Source: Bubalus kerabau (taxonomy: Eukaryota; Chordata; Mammalia; Artiodactyla; Bovidae). Taken from it: a DNA stretch of 64,000 nucleotides. The notes beneath the pieces are model-generated. The model was not told where the DNA came from, did no database searches, and saw only the letters and a program-made list of their open reading frames with translations. This document shows, one piece after another, positions 22,905 to 33,089 of this stretch; positions within the stretch are counted from its first letter, which is position 1, and every line of letters starts with the position of its first letter. The stretch spans positions 24,069,501 through 24,133,500 of the forward strand of contig NC_073634.1 in NCBI RefSeq assembly GCF_029407905.1. The letters run 5' to 3'. A program made the position numbers and the translations under genes.

Positions 22905-23710
22905 GAACAAAGAAGCTTATTATTATTACAGAAAAAAAATCTTATCCCCTGCCCACATCCCGCACCCTACTTTTATCATCCCAGGTCTCTGGACTCTCAG
23001 AGGTGTGACAAGGCCACGGACTACAAAACAGAGAATTCTGGGGGAAGGAAGTGACGACATGGAGCAAAGCACGCTGGGGTCGGGCGGGTTCGGCCATAGC
23101 GACTCCTTCCTCCCAGCGTGGTTGACGAGAATCGGGCGCTGCTAGGAGTTTTAACTGGTATTTTTCTCATTTGTCAGGATTACACGTTAATTATTACCTG
23201 GTTTGAGTACAGTTCTTAGTATCATGCGGCTGTGGGTCTCGGCTGCTGTCGCTTCGTTTACGCATCTCTGAACAAGTTTTTTTTTTGGGGGGGGGGAGTT
23301 GATTTGAAAGAATGATAGAGGTATTTATTTGATGAAACAATAAGAAAAAAGAAAAGTTAATGTTTATTAGGCATCATTTAATCCTGTGTTAGCTGCTGCT
23401 TGCTGGTCTGTATGAAAAACAAGTTTTTAGATGTAATTGTCACAGATTCGGGGGCCTCTCCCTGGCGGTATCCAGCGAAAACTTAGAGGGACTGGGTGGA
23501 TATCAGAGGAGTTTTCTTTTTTCAGTTTTTGTTAATAGTGGTGTGGAGTGAGCTCATTTGATGGAAGGAGAGCTGAGTTAAAGGGTTTGAGCATCTGCGG
23601 AGATCGAAGCCAACGTCAAGGCGGTCTGGAATTGAGATTGGGAAGGTGAGATACAAGTGTGCCAGATAAATTACTCCAGACGCGTCCCCGCAGCAACTCG
23701 TGGTCCCGTG
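22905..23710 (+). promoter_or_regulatory. GEMIN6: CpG-rich promoter region of GEMIN6
   Basis: The main non-repeat CpG cluster in the window (for example around 23070-23145 and 23225-23270), lying directly upstream of the GEMIN6 start codon. It contains an ETS-type site GGAAGTGACG at 23047-23056, a typical motif of TATA-less housekeeping promoters. A strong 5' splice site candidate, AAG|gtgaga, is at 23645/23646. It would end a non-coding exon 1 and leave a 214-bp intron before exon 2 at 23860. The exact transcription start is not determined. Confidence 0.65.
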
Positions 23711-23859
23711 GCTTTCAGACTGAATAGTAAAATTTAACTTTTTCTGGTATGGAAGATGATGCAAATCGCTGGTGTTCTCTACCTCTAGAATGGAAATTAG
23801 GGGTAAGACATTTCTTTGGGGGGAACATATATATTAATCCTAACTGGTGGTTGTTTTAG

Positions 23860-24003
23860 ATCTAGCCAGCTGGCTACCATGAATGAATGGATGAAGAAAG
23901 GCCCCTTAGAATGGCAAGATTACACTTACAAAGCGGTCAGCGTAACAGCCAGTGACAAGGAGTATAAAGGATGGGTTTTAACCACAGACCCAGTCTCTGC
24001 CAA
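23860..24003 (+). CDS. GEMIN6: GEMIN6 exon 2 (first coding exon)
   Basis: Acceptor gttttag ends at 23859 and donor gtgagt starts at 24004. ATG is at 23879, in the context accATGa with A at -3. It encodes MNEWMKKGPLEWQDYTYK and onward for 41 codons plus two bases of a split Asn codon. This is the start of the GEMIN6 Sm-like fold. Confidence 0.93.
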
Positions 24004-26821
24004 GTGAGTACGAGTCCTGCTTCCCTGAAATCACCCCCTTGCACTGCCTATATGTTATATCCATACCAAAGAAAAGAAAAGTGAAGTCACTCAGTCATGT
24101 CTGACTCTTTGCGACCCCATGGACTGTAGCCTACCAGGCTCCTCAGTCCATGGACTTCTCCAGGCAAGAGTACTGGAGTGGGTTGCCATTTCCTTCTCCA
24201 GGGAATCTTCCCGACCCAGGAATGGAACCCAGGTCTCCCGCATTGCAGGCAGACGCTTTACCGTCTGAGCCACCAAGGAAGCCATATCCATACTAAGAAA
24301 GCAGATAAATAAATGAAAGACTGATTTTCTCATATAAGTACTTAATTTCCTTTGAACCTAAATACTGTCAAACTGTAGATTTCTGTCACACCAACCAAGT
24401 TTGTAGAAATGAGACACTCCTTTTAATTACATTTTGTTGGAGAATTTCAAATATACACAATTGTGAAGAGAGTAATATAATAAACACTAATATTATTCCG
24501 CCTTCCAAATATTTTAAAGCCTATTACTGACTAAAGTTTGTTCATAAATCCTTAAATATATCTCTTAGCAGATTAGGACTCTTTAATAAATGTAACCACA
24601 TACCATTATAACCACCTAACAAAAGTAATAGTAACTTTAATATTAGCTAATTCCTAGTTTGAGTTCAGGTTTTCCTGATTGTTTCCAAAGTATTTCTTTA
24701 ATGTTGGCCTATCAACTTGTTAATATGTCTCTTTAAGAATCTTAATCTGTAACTCTGTACTTTCTCTTTGGTTTTCCTTGTTATTTTTTTGTTGAAGAAA
24801 TGGAGTCATTTGTCTTAGAATTGAACACACTCTGAATTTAGCTCATTGCATTATCATGGTGTAGTTTAACATGTTCTTTTATTGTTTGTATTTCTTATAA
24901 ACTGGTATTCATATCTAGAGGTGTGATTAGGATCAGAATTATTTTTTGCAAGGCTACTTTAAAGGTAGTGATACACTCACACTTTATTTTGGGATGATTT
25001 TAGATTTACAGAAAAATTGCAAGGAAAGTACAGAGAGTACCTGTGTATCTAACTTCCCCTAATATTAGCAGTTTTCACAACCATCAAACATTTGTCAGAA
25101 CTAAAAATTTTCACTAAGTAAACTACAATCATTTGGATTTTATCAGTTTTTCCACTGATGGCCTTTTTATGGATTCCAAGCCAAGGATTTTCTGTTCTAG
25201 AATTCAGTCCAAGGTCCCACGTTACATTTAATCACCGTCTCTCCTTAGTCTCCTCTGATATGTGGCAGTTTCTCAGTCCTTTTTTAATTTACTTGTTTTT
25301 CATGACCCTGACACTTTTGAAGAGTTTTGGTGAGGTATTTAACAGAATATCTCTCAATTTGGGTTTGTATGATGTTTTCTCATAGACTGGGATTATGGGT
25401 AGACATGATGAAATTCTGTCATGTCACATTGTGTCATATCCTATCATATATATTGTATTTTAGTTAGGATTTTTCATTTGTATTCATAAGTGAGATTAGC
25501 TTATAATTTTATTTTTTAATCCTGTCCTCTGCTTTTGGTATCAAGGTTATATTAACCTCATTAAATGAGTTATGGCATAATCTCCCTTTTACAGTCCTTA
25601 GGAGAATTGGATTGGTTGGATTGGAAATGTTTGATTCTTAACAATTTTATAGAATTTTGTGGTAAACTTGGGCCTTTCCCCCTCTCAACCCCTGCCAGCC
25701 GGCCCCCCCCCCCCCCCCACCTCACCCCCGCCATGGGAAGATTTTAACCTGGTTATTTCAGGTTTTGTTTGTTTTTTTTTTAAAGGTTATAGGACTATTT
25801 ACATTCTCTCTCTTTTTTGAGTCAGTAGTAGAAATTCGTATTTTCTAGGAAGTTTTCTAAGTGTCCAAATTAATGGTTTAAATGTGTTTTTAATATTTTA
25901 TACTATTAATTTTTGCTGCCTTATTCCTAATACTATTTATGTGTGCCTTCTTTTTCTTTTTATTAATCTTGCCTGAGTTTTGTGAAATTTATATACCCTT
26001 TTCAAAGAACCAGCTTTTGGCTTTGATGATCCTCTTACTGACTTGACTCTTCTGTTTTCTGTTTCATTAATTTTGTGCTGTGTTATTTCTTTGGTCTGCC
26101 CTGAAGGGGAGTTATTCATTTGTTTCCTAACTCTAAAAGTTAAATCTGTACTCTCTTCTTTCCTAATACATATTAAAACATTCATAACTTTTAAAGTAAT
26201 GCTTTAACTACATCCCACGATGATTAGCTGGACAAAAGGTTTAGATGTTTAGGACCCTCAGAGAATTCATATTGAACACGTGAAAACATTTCGTGGTGAG
26301 AGTATTAATTTAAAATGGAGAGAACATTCCCTATTGTTCTAGTGACCTGTTGGGGTTGATGCGCTCATTTCATTGCTTCCTTAGTTTTATGGGCCTTTAG
26401 GTTTTTCTTTTGCAACTGTGGTCTGAACTTATTTTTCCTCCAAAGTATTGTCCTCGTGAACTTCCTTGAAGATGGCAGCATGTCTGTGACTGGAATTATG
26501 GGACATGCTGTACAGACTGTTGAAATTCTGAATGAAGGGGACCATAGCATGCGAGAGAAGCTGATGCATTTGTTCATGTCTGGAGACTGCAAAGCATACA
26601 GCCCTGAGGATCTGGAAAAGAGGAAGAACAGCCTGAAGAAATGGCTGGAGAAGAATCACATCCCCATCACCGAACAGAGAGATTCACGAAAGACTCTCTG
26701 TGTGGCTGGGGTCTTGACTATAGACCCACCATATGGTCCAGAAAATTGCAACAGTTCTAATGAGATTATTTTGTCCCGTGTTCAGGATCTTATTCAAGGA
26801 CATCTTGAAGCTTCCCAATGA
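23879..26821 (+). CDS. GEMIN6: GEMIN6, SMN-complex component (two coding exons)
   Basis: The coding sequence joins 23879-24003 to 26446-26821 and encodes 166 aa, compared with about 167 in human. GEMIN6 is a core member of the SMN complex, which assembles the heptameric Sm ring on spliceosomal snRNAs. It pairs with GEMIN7 through an Sm-like domain and acts in the cytoplasm and in nuclear gems/Cajal bodies. The N-terminal half (about residues 1-85) carries the Sm-like strands, with the GWVLTTDPVSA and IVLVNFLEDGSMSVTGIMGH segments. The C-terminal half (about 90-166) includes EKNHIPITEQ and ends with SRVQDLIQGHLEASQ. The 2.4-kb intron is filled by a Bov-tA SINE and old L1. No AATAAA occurs within 800 bp after the stop; the nearest candidates are ATTAAA at 27406 and AATAAA at 27668 inside an LTR. 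Confidence 0.95.
24075..24283 (-). mobile_element. Bov-tA SINE in the GEMIN6 intron
   Basis: Minus-strand Bov-tA: aagtgaagtcactcagtcat at the left and the tRNA-like head gagccaccaaggaagcc at 24266. The flanks atatccataccaaagaaa (about 24057) and atatccatactaagaaa (24284) form a slightly diverged target-site duplication. It lies about 70 bp after the exon 2 donor. Confidence 0.92.
24420..26220 (-). mobile_element. Old L1M relic in the GEMIN6 intron
   Basis: Minus-strand, diverged L1M. A 3' UTR-type sequence is at 24420-25000 (tggagaatttcaaatataca; 'gttgaagaaatggagtcatttgtc') and another UTR-type block is at 24980-25250. ORF2-like sequence is at about 25400-26220. No coding potential. A poly(C) run is at 25700-25720. 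Confidence 0.65.
26446..26821 (+). CDS. GEMIN6: GEMIN6 exon 3 (last coding exon)
   Basis: Acceptor cctccaaag ends at 26445. The first base completes a split Asn codon (AA|T), giving the junction N-IVLVNF. It encodes 124 complete codons and stop TGA at 26819-26821. There is no frameshift. Confidence 0.95.
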
Positions 26822-27128
26822 GAGGCTAAGAACTATGGATGTACTGATTGAAATAAGATTTCATATTTTTGAAAGTTCTTTGTTGTTTTAGGTAAAATCA
26901 AAGATGGGGATTATCGGTACTAATAAGTGAACTGGGCAAGGATAACATCTCAAACAAAATTAACTTGGGGACAACAGAATTACAAGAATCTCTTCTTTTG
27001 ATGGGAATACACCTCCATTTCTATTAGGCAAGAAATGTATTTGGAAAAAGATGCAACTGTTAGATTCGATATAAAATGCTAAGGTAAAATCGCAGTCTTG
27101 TTAACACTGCTTATTCTAACTAGATGTG

Positions 27129-27378
27129 TCTTTTTTTTTTTTTTAATTTTTATTGAGTTATAGTTAACATACTATACAATTCACTAGCTTTCCTCGCACA
27201 GTTCAGTGACTTTTGATGTATTTACAGTGTTGTGCAACTATCACCACAGACACAGAGTTGTTTTTTTTTTTGGTGGTTGCATGATGTGTGGGATCTTAGT
27301 TTCCCAACCAGGGATTGAACTCTCACCCCCTGCATTGAAAGTGTGGAATCTTAACCACTGGGCCACTATGGGAAGTCC
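27129..27378 (-). mobile_element. CHR SINE retroposon with apparent 3' transduction
   Basis: Minus-strand CHR SINE with its head at 27378 (cactatgggaagtcc on plus) and an internal T-run (its A tail) at 27261-27271. Beyond that lies about 115 bp of L1M-like sequence (27145-27260), then a second T-run at 27131-27144. The flanking duplication ctagatgt (27120-27127 and 27379-27386, continuing with a T-run) encloses the whole unit, not the SINE alone. Confidence 0.65.
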
Positions 27379-27405
27379 CTAGATGTCTCTTTTTTTTAAA
27401 TGTCT

Positions 27406-27411
27406 ATTAAA
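27406..27411 (+). terminator. GEMIN6: Candidate GEMIN6 poly(A) signal (ATTAAA)
   Basis: The first ATTAAA/AATAAA-class hexamer downstream of the GEMIN6 stop codon, 585 bp away and just beyond the CHR retroposon. It is followed by a T-rich run. A weaker AATAAG-like site lies at about 26850, near a T/G-rich stretch. Inference only. Confidence 0.3.
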
Positions 27412-27587
27412 AAAAATTTTTTTTAGTGTAATGATGAAATAGCTTTTGAATCAGAATGTATGCCTTTTTGGTTGAAACTTGAAAGTTTTGGTAAAATCTT
27501 AATACATAAGCCTTATAACTCTCAAAGCCTTAAAAGTGAACACTGGCTAATATATCTGAGGGAAAAGGTAAGCGTGACAAGTATTCT

Positions 27588-27895
27588 GGCTGCTGAGGGG
27601 CTGTAAGGGACCGGTCTAGCTGCTGGTTTCCCTGGTAACTGCTGAGGCAACCTGACATTAATTCTTGAATAAATAGGAGCCTCCTCCCTGCTGGGTGAGT
27701 GAGGGCTGCCGCCAGGTTATGCCCGCTATCCACCACACACGGTGGAGGTGTTGCTCTAGGACCTTGCTTCTGACATGTAAGATTTTTAATCCTGTGTCCA
27801 ATAAGCTTTTAATGTCTTTGTTACTGTCTCTGGGCTCTTTCTGGTCCCAAGGCTGGGCATCTACAAGGCTTGTAGCCCAACAATTCACAAAATAG
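27588..27895 (+). repeat. 5' LTR-like repeat of a decayed endogenous retroelement
   Basis: This shares ordered blocks with 29962-30310: tgaggggctgtaaggga, tgctggtttccctggtaact, ctctaggac and a terminal caaggcttg..gcccaac. It contains AATAAA at 27668 and a CAATAAGC-type site at about 27805, placed as in an LTR R region. The two copies have diverged considerably, so this is an old insertion or two related solo LTRs. Confidence 0.65.
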
Positions 27896-29961
27896 GCAGG
27901 AGGCTAAGGGTACTCCTGTGACCACTGAGATGTAAGGATGGGGAATGAAAAGTTGTGGGGGGTCGGGAGGAATCTCAGGGTGGCCGTCCACTAGTGTGTG
28001 GAGCCCTGTAGCAGTTGACTAGCCATGAAAGATGGTTTCTGTCTTTTATTGCATTGATGATATCCTGTTAAACTCAGTCTCTTAGCAGTTTATAGAGCAG
28101 CCCCATGCCTGTGGCTCATCTGAACTGACTGCAGGGGGATGGCTGGTGAACATAGACACAACACAAGGGATCTGAACTACCTACAAAGGACAGCATACCC
28201 CTAACCCACCACCTCTAAACAATTACAGGCTTTAGGGATATTAACTTATGGCGAAGGCAATGGCAACCCACTCCAGTACTCTTGCCTGGAAAATCTCATG
28301 GATGGAGGAGGAGTCTGGTAGGCTGCAGTCCATGAGGTCTCAAAGAGTCGGACACGACTGAGCTACTTCACTTTCACTTTTCCCTTTCATGCATTGGAGA
28401 AGGAAATGGCAACCCACTCCAGTGTTATTGCCTGGAGAATCCCAGGGACGGCGGAGCCTGGTGGACTGCTGTCTATGGGGTTGCACAGAGTCGGACACGA
28501 CTGAAGCGACTTAGCAGCAGCAGGGATTTTAACTTAGGACATGAATTGGAATTGGACATGGCCAGTTACCTGAAAGAGTTTGGTACAGGTCTGTGCAATG
28601 GCAAAATAATCGGAGTCCCCTTGAGCTTCTGTTCCCAGCTATGGAAAGGGACAGAGCAGTGATGCAGTGTGCTGGAACAGCAACTATATGTAGTCTACAA
28701 AGTAGTATAACAGATGAGAGACATTCTAAAATGCCTACTCAAGTTGTCGAGTAATGCAAAAATCACTATTTAGGATCTAGAACAGCCGTGCATGACATAC
28801 AGCACCACCATGGACATAATAGTGGCCAAGAATCCACTTCATTGGCCGTAAAGTTCAGATACGGGCCAGTGAAGATGACACACTGGCATCTCTACCCACC
28901 CTGTGACCCCCTGCTGCCAGGTTAGTTGAAAGGATGAGTGGATTGCTTCAACAACCAAGATAGGGAATTTCTGTACTTGTGGGCCCAGGAGGCTAACTCC
29001 AGCCTAGGAACTATAACTGAACATCCCAGGAACAGTTTTCCCAGTGCTTATGCCGTGTTAACCCACAGGCAACTCATCAACACCATGTGAGTTCAACTGT
29101 TTACCCCCAAAGGGACCATTGTCTACTACCGGTCAGGACAATAACTCACTTTTGCCCTTGCCACAATTTCTGCCCTCGGGAACGTATTATAAAAGAAATG
29201 GCTCTGGAATTGGCAGGTAAGTACCCTGTGGTTTGGGTAAGTCCCCTGTGGGGAATAGGATTAGAAAGGGACAGATTTCACCTGTCTTATACCTGCCCCA
29301 CCTGAGAGGAAAGCAGGCATTTACTGGAGGAAGGCACCATTTATTATATTAACCTTACAATCTATTCTGCCACCTTGCCTGTATTTGGCACAGTCTGTGG
29401 GGACTGAGGGTAACTGGGCAGGATGAGGGTAGATTTGGCTAATGGTCGTGATCTCCCTTGTATCGTGCCTGTTAAACATCTTGGCGTTTCACCTGTTTGA
29501 GCAGAGGGAGCTGCTCACAGATTGGGAGGTATCAGTGACCTCTTTGCTGGGTCTACAGCAAGATGTCCTCCCCGGGACTTCCATGAAAAATGGACCCAGT
29601 AAGTGCCTGGCTCCAAATTTACCCACGTCTTACACTTTTGATACTCTTCAGCTGCTGTTGTCTGTATTGCACTTGTTTTATTGGGTGGAGGTGCACCTCT
29701 ACATACCTGACCCCAGGAATATCACGTAAGAGGGGCAGACTTAAGGGGGTAAGGGTTGTGGAGTGTATGGTCAGGTCACTCGAGACGGCTGCTCTTCTGC
29801 TGTCTGTACATCCTCTGCTTGATGAGTCCCTGCTGTGCCTACACTGTGTTGGAACAAATGTGCTCGCCCTTGCCCCAGCCAGTGAGTGTTCTAATCCTTG
29901 GGCCAGAATGGCTCCACCTGCTAGTTTATTAAAGGGAAACATCTGCCCTGATGATGGTTGT
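27896..29961 (+). mobile_element. Internal region of a decayed LTR retroelement
   Basis: About 2 kb lies between two LTR-like repeats, far shorter than a complete retrovirus. No open frame longer than about 125 codons and no recognisable protease, RT or integrase motif was found. Short open stretches around 29000-29730 could be remnants of a 3' gene, but this is not established. A BovA2 SINE (28252-28521) is inserted in it. No clear primer-binding site is visible after the left repeat. Confidence 0.5.
28252..28521 (+). mobile_element. BovA2 SINE in the LTR element
   Basis: A plus-strand dimeric BovA2 (units joined near 28373-28390) ending in cagcagcag. The target-site duplication is at 28234-28250 and 28522-28538 (agggatattaacttatg versus agggattttaacttagg, two mismatches). 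It dates the BovA2 after the LTR element. Confidence 0.9.
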
Positions 29962-30310
29962 TAACCTGAGGGGCTGTAAGGGATGGGTCTCCGTTGCTGG
30001 TTTCCCTGGTAACTGAGCCAACGTGAGGTCAATTCCCCCTGTAAAAGGTAGTCTCCAACCACCTTTTAAAAGGTGGTCTTGCCTCCTGCCCCCCCGCCCC
30101 CAGCGAAGACCGCCGCCATCACTGTGTCCTGCTCGCCAGCTTGTTTGTCTGCCACATGTGATGGGTTGTTCCTCTAGGACTTTTCTTCAGGTGTGTAAGC
30201 TCCCCCATCTATTAAACCAGTGATAGCTGTGTCACTGTTTCCCGACTCCCTCTTTGGACGGCAACTGCAAGGCTTGCATGCCTGTAGATACAGCCCAACT
30301 GGGACTTTTC
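29962..30310 (+). repeat. 3' LTR-like repeat
   Basis: The partner of 27588-27895, with the same block order, including tgaggggctgtaaggga at 29966 and gctggtttccctggtaact at 29997. Probable R/U5 signals are attaaacc at 30210 and a cactgtttcccgactccctc block. The left boundary may be tgttaacc at about 29959. Confidence 0.65.
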
Positions 30311-30379
30311 AGGGGAGTGTCTACAGTGACCCCAGGGTTCCCGCATCAGGTTAGAACCCAAGGATGGGTTAGCACACTT

Positions 30380-30580
30380 CAGGCCCTTAGCAGAATCCAG
30401 CCTGCTGCCTCTATTTATTAAAGTTTTATTGGAACACAGCCATACCCACTGCTTTGTGTATTGTCTGTGGCTGTTCTTGAACCACAGTGGCAGAGTTGAG
30501 TATTGACAGAAATGATATGGATTGTATCTACAGAAAAATATGGCTGTTTACAGAAAAGATTGCCCTAGGAGAGAGCCTTG
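30380..30580 (-). mobile_element. Ancient non-autonomous DNA transposon fragment (hAT-Charlie-like)
   Basis: Contains the widely dispersed block aaagttttattggaacacag at 30419 and gtggcagagttgagtattga at 30488, ending with tggctgtttacagaaaagatt. These are typical of an old mammalian MER-class DNA element. Family not assigned with certainty. Confidence 0.5.
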
Positions 30581-30784
30581 AACTAGCATGGTCCACCAGG
30601 GGTCAAGGAGGGTTTATGTCCCATCCATACAAAAGGAATCTTGTGCCTTTTGGAAGAAATACTTTAAAATACTTGGGTTTTAGGGGGTCTTTGAAAGCAC
30701 TTTGATAACATAGCTAAGTTACTTTCCTGCATGGTTGTCTAATATTAACAGGATGTATCCAAGTGCTTTTTGTACTTTTGCAAG

Positions 30785-30900
30785 CATCAGAATCAGCTGG
30801 AGGGCTTGCTAACACAGTTGGGAGTAGGGCCCAGCAGTCCAGTCTGACCTAGTAGGGGTCCAGGAGCTTGCATTTGTAACAAACTCCCAGATAATGGTAG
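30785..30900 (-). mobile_element. MER5-like DNA transposon fragment
   Basis: Diverged MER5A-type sequence: catcagaatcagctggaggg at 30786, then gggcccagcagtccagtctg and a caggagcttgcatttg segment. From 30901 to 31800 I see nothing recognisable apart from short frames without homology. Confidence 0.5.
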
Positions 30901-31807
30901 CTACCTGTCCCAGATCAGATTACCCTTGCAAAAGCAGTTTAGAAGCCTGGGGGAACAGAAAGGCCTTCCCTCACAACTGTAGAGTTCCAGAATCCTAAAA
31001 GTGAAATTTATCACATAGCCTTTCCCCTTCAAACCCTCAGATGTCTTTGGATGTTGGATAGGGGAAGGGGAATAAGAACAAATGGAAAAGATTCTGACAA
31101 AATGAGGGAGGTCTTGAAAAAAGACATACAGGAAATTATCCACAGTGTTGGTCAGGAGTGAACCTTGGCCCAGGGACAGGGGCACTGGTGTTGGTAGACT
31201 TACTTGCTGTCAGACTAATGAGCTGGGGACAGACTTTGTTGGCAGCTGAGTCCTCTGATTTGTTTGAAAATTTGCCTTGTGAGCCAAACCTGAGGATATG
31301 TGATTTGGCCCTGCCACGGAAACCTCGCTGCTTAGGGAGTTGGGCCAGCCAGTTCCTCAGCTCAAATTCCCCCTGAGGGTTTGACCTGCCTGTTTTTCAT
31401 CCCTCTCCTGGTTCCAGATTCCCAGGGGGAGATCCTCCCCAAAGCCAGCTCCAGGGCAGTCTTTGAACACAACTGGTGTCAAGAATATTTTTCAGAACAA
31501 AAGGTTTTCAGGACTTTGAGTATCTTTCGGTCTTGGAGCAAACTTTCCAACCTCTGCCCTGTATCTTGCTATCCACTCTGCACTTGATTTCCTAAATCTC
31601 TCCTCCTAAATGTTATAGCTGAAATACACCTCCCATGAATTGTTTTCAATAAAATTAATGAAATTTGAAACATTCACAATGGTTTTGAGAACTAGAATTT
31701 TTATGATGCCTCTTGGAGTAGATTCTAGAATGCTAGAGTCAAAGCTAAGGATTACTATAAATTTTGGGAGAAATCAGAGCAGTGAAGGACTATAATTACA
31801 CATACTT

Positions 31808-32128
31808 AGGTGGGCTGCCGTCTATGGGGTCGCACAGAGTCGGACACGACAGAAGTGACTTAGCAGCAATGGCACCCCACTCCAGTACTCTTGCCTGGAA
31901 AATCCCATGGACAGAGGAGCCTGGTAGGCTGCAGTCCATGGGGTCGCTAGGAGTTGGACTCGACTGAGTGACTTCACTTTCACTTTTCACTTTCATGCAT
32001 TGGAGAAGGAAATAGCAACCCACTCCAGTGTTCTGGCCTGGAGAATGCCAGGGACTGGGGAGCCTGGTGGGCTGCCGTCTATGGGGTCACACGGAGTCGG
32101 ACACGACTGAAGCGACTTAGCAGCTTAG
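31808..32128 (+). mobile_element. BovA2 SINE (two units plus partial third)
   Basis: Plus strand: a partial unit tail (31808-31868), then two full A units ending in gactgaagcgacttagcagc at 32105. The extra partial unit at the front suggests a multimer or template switching during retroposition. No clear TSD seen. Confidence 0.88.
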
Positions 32129-32159
32129 CAACTGCATCCACTGCCAAATACAATTGGTT

Positions 32160-32345
32160 TAAAAAAAAAACAAACTACTTTGACAAAGGAGTAACATACA
32201 AAAAACTACATATTTAGTGTATACAGCCTGATGAGTTGAAGAGAAGCATACACCCATGAAACCATCACCACCGTCTATGCCATAAACACATCTATCACCT
32301 CCAGCTTTTCCTGCCTTCATTATTATACCCCTGGTTTTCATTTTT
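32160..32345 (-). repeat. L1M UTR-type fragment
   Basis: Old L1M-like sequence: acacccatgaaaccatcacc at 32250 and the 'cataaacacatctatcacctcc' block. A T-run on the minus strand (A-run at 32160-32170) may be a tail. No gene. Confidence 0.5.
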
Positions 32346-32586
32346 CAGACATGAAAGGATTTCTTTATTAAAAATTATACCATTATCAGACATGCTTTTT
32401 TACTTTTGCATACAATGTATATAGTTGTTTTTGTAGTTTTCATGATTTAAAGACAACATTGTACTGTGTTGATGGACTAAAACTTATTAAACATTTTCTT
32501 TTGACGTTCTTTTTGCTATCATAGTTTATGGTTCAAAGAATGTCTTCATATGTCTTCACTGCTGTTATCAAAAGCTAGTGCTTAGA

Positions 32587-32732
32587 GGGAACTTCATGGT
32601 GGTCCAGTGCTTCTCTGTTGGTCTGTGCTTCCAGTGCAGGGGGCACAGGTTCGATCCCTGGTTAGGGAACTAGATCCCATGTGCCATAACCAAGACCGGG
32701 TGCAACCAAATGCTAAAAAACCCCCTCCAAAT
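32587..32732 (+). mobile_element. CHR-type SINE with 12-bp TSD
   Basis: Plus-strand CHR SINE, ggaacttcatggtggtccag at 32589, body caggttcgatccctggttag. An exact duplication, ctagtgcttaga, lies at 32575-32586 and 32733-32744. Confidence 0.9.
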
Positions 32733-33089
32733 CTAGTGCTTAGAAATGAAAGTACAATACTCTTTAAATAGTTTGTGTTACTTGACATCAACAAAAACAA
32801 TAATGTGTATACAAATTTCATTACACCCTTAGAGTATTAGTATTTTATTTAATTTTTATGACTGAACATAAGATGGTGTTTTACAGTTGCTTTGTTTTTA
32901 CTGACATTTCTCCATGTGTTTCCAGTATGGGTACTGTTTGAATCATATCTTAATTTTTTTTTTTAAATCTTCATTTTCAGAAAGTTATTTCCCCCCATAT
33001 TCTCATCTTATCATAACTGTTTCTTTGTGTTTATTTTTATTCACATGGCTATATATTAATATGTTAATAAGCAACTGTTAATTGTACAT

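Noticed and set aside
23816..23878. In-frame upstream ATG extending GEMIN6 by 21 codons
   Set aside because: That ATG lies in the intron before the acceptor AG at 23859; the 23879 ATG gives the expected GEMIN6 N-terminus.
29442..29964. Open stretches considered as a domesticated retroviral gene
   Set aside because: At most about 125 codons, in overlapping frames, with no recognised envelope, gag or pol motif. Evidence supports only a decayed LTR-element interior.
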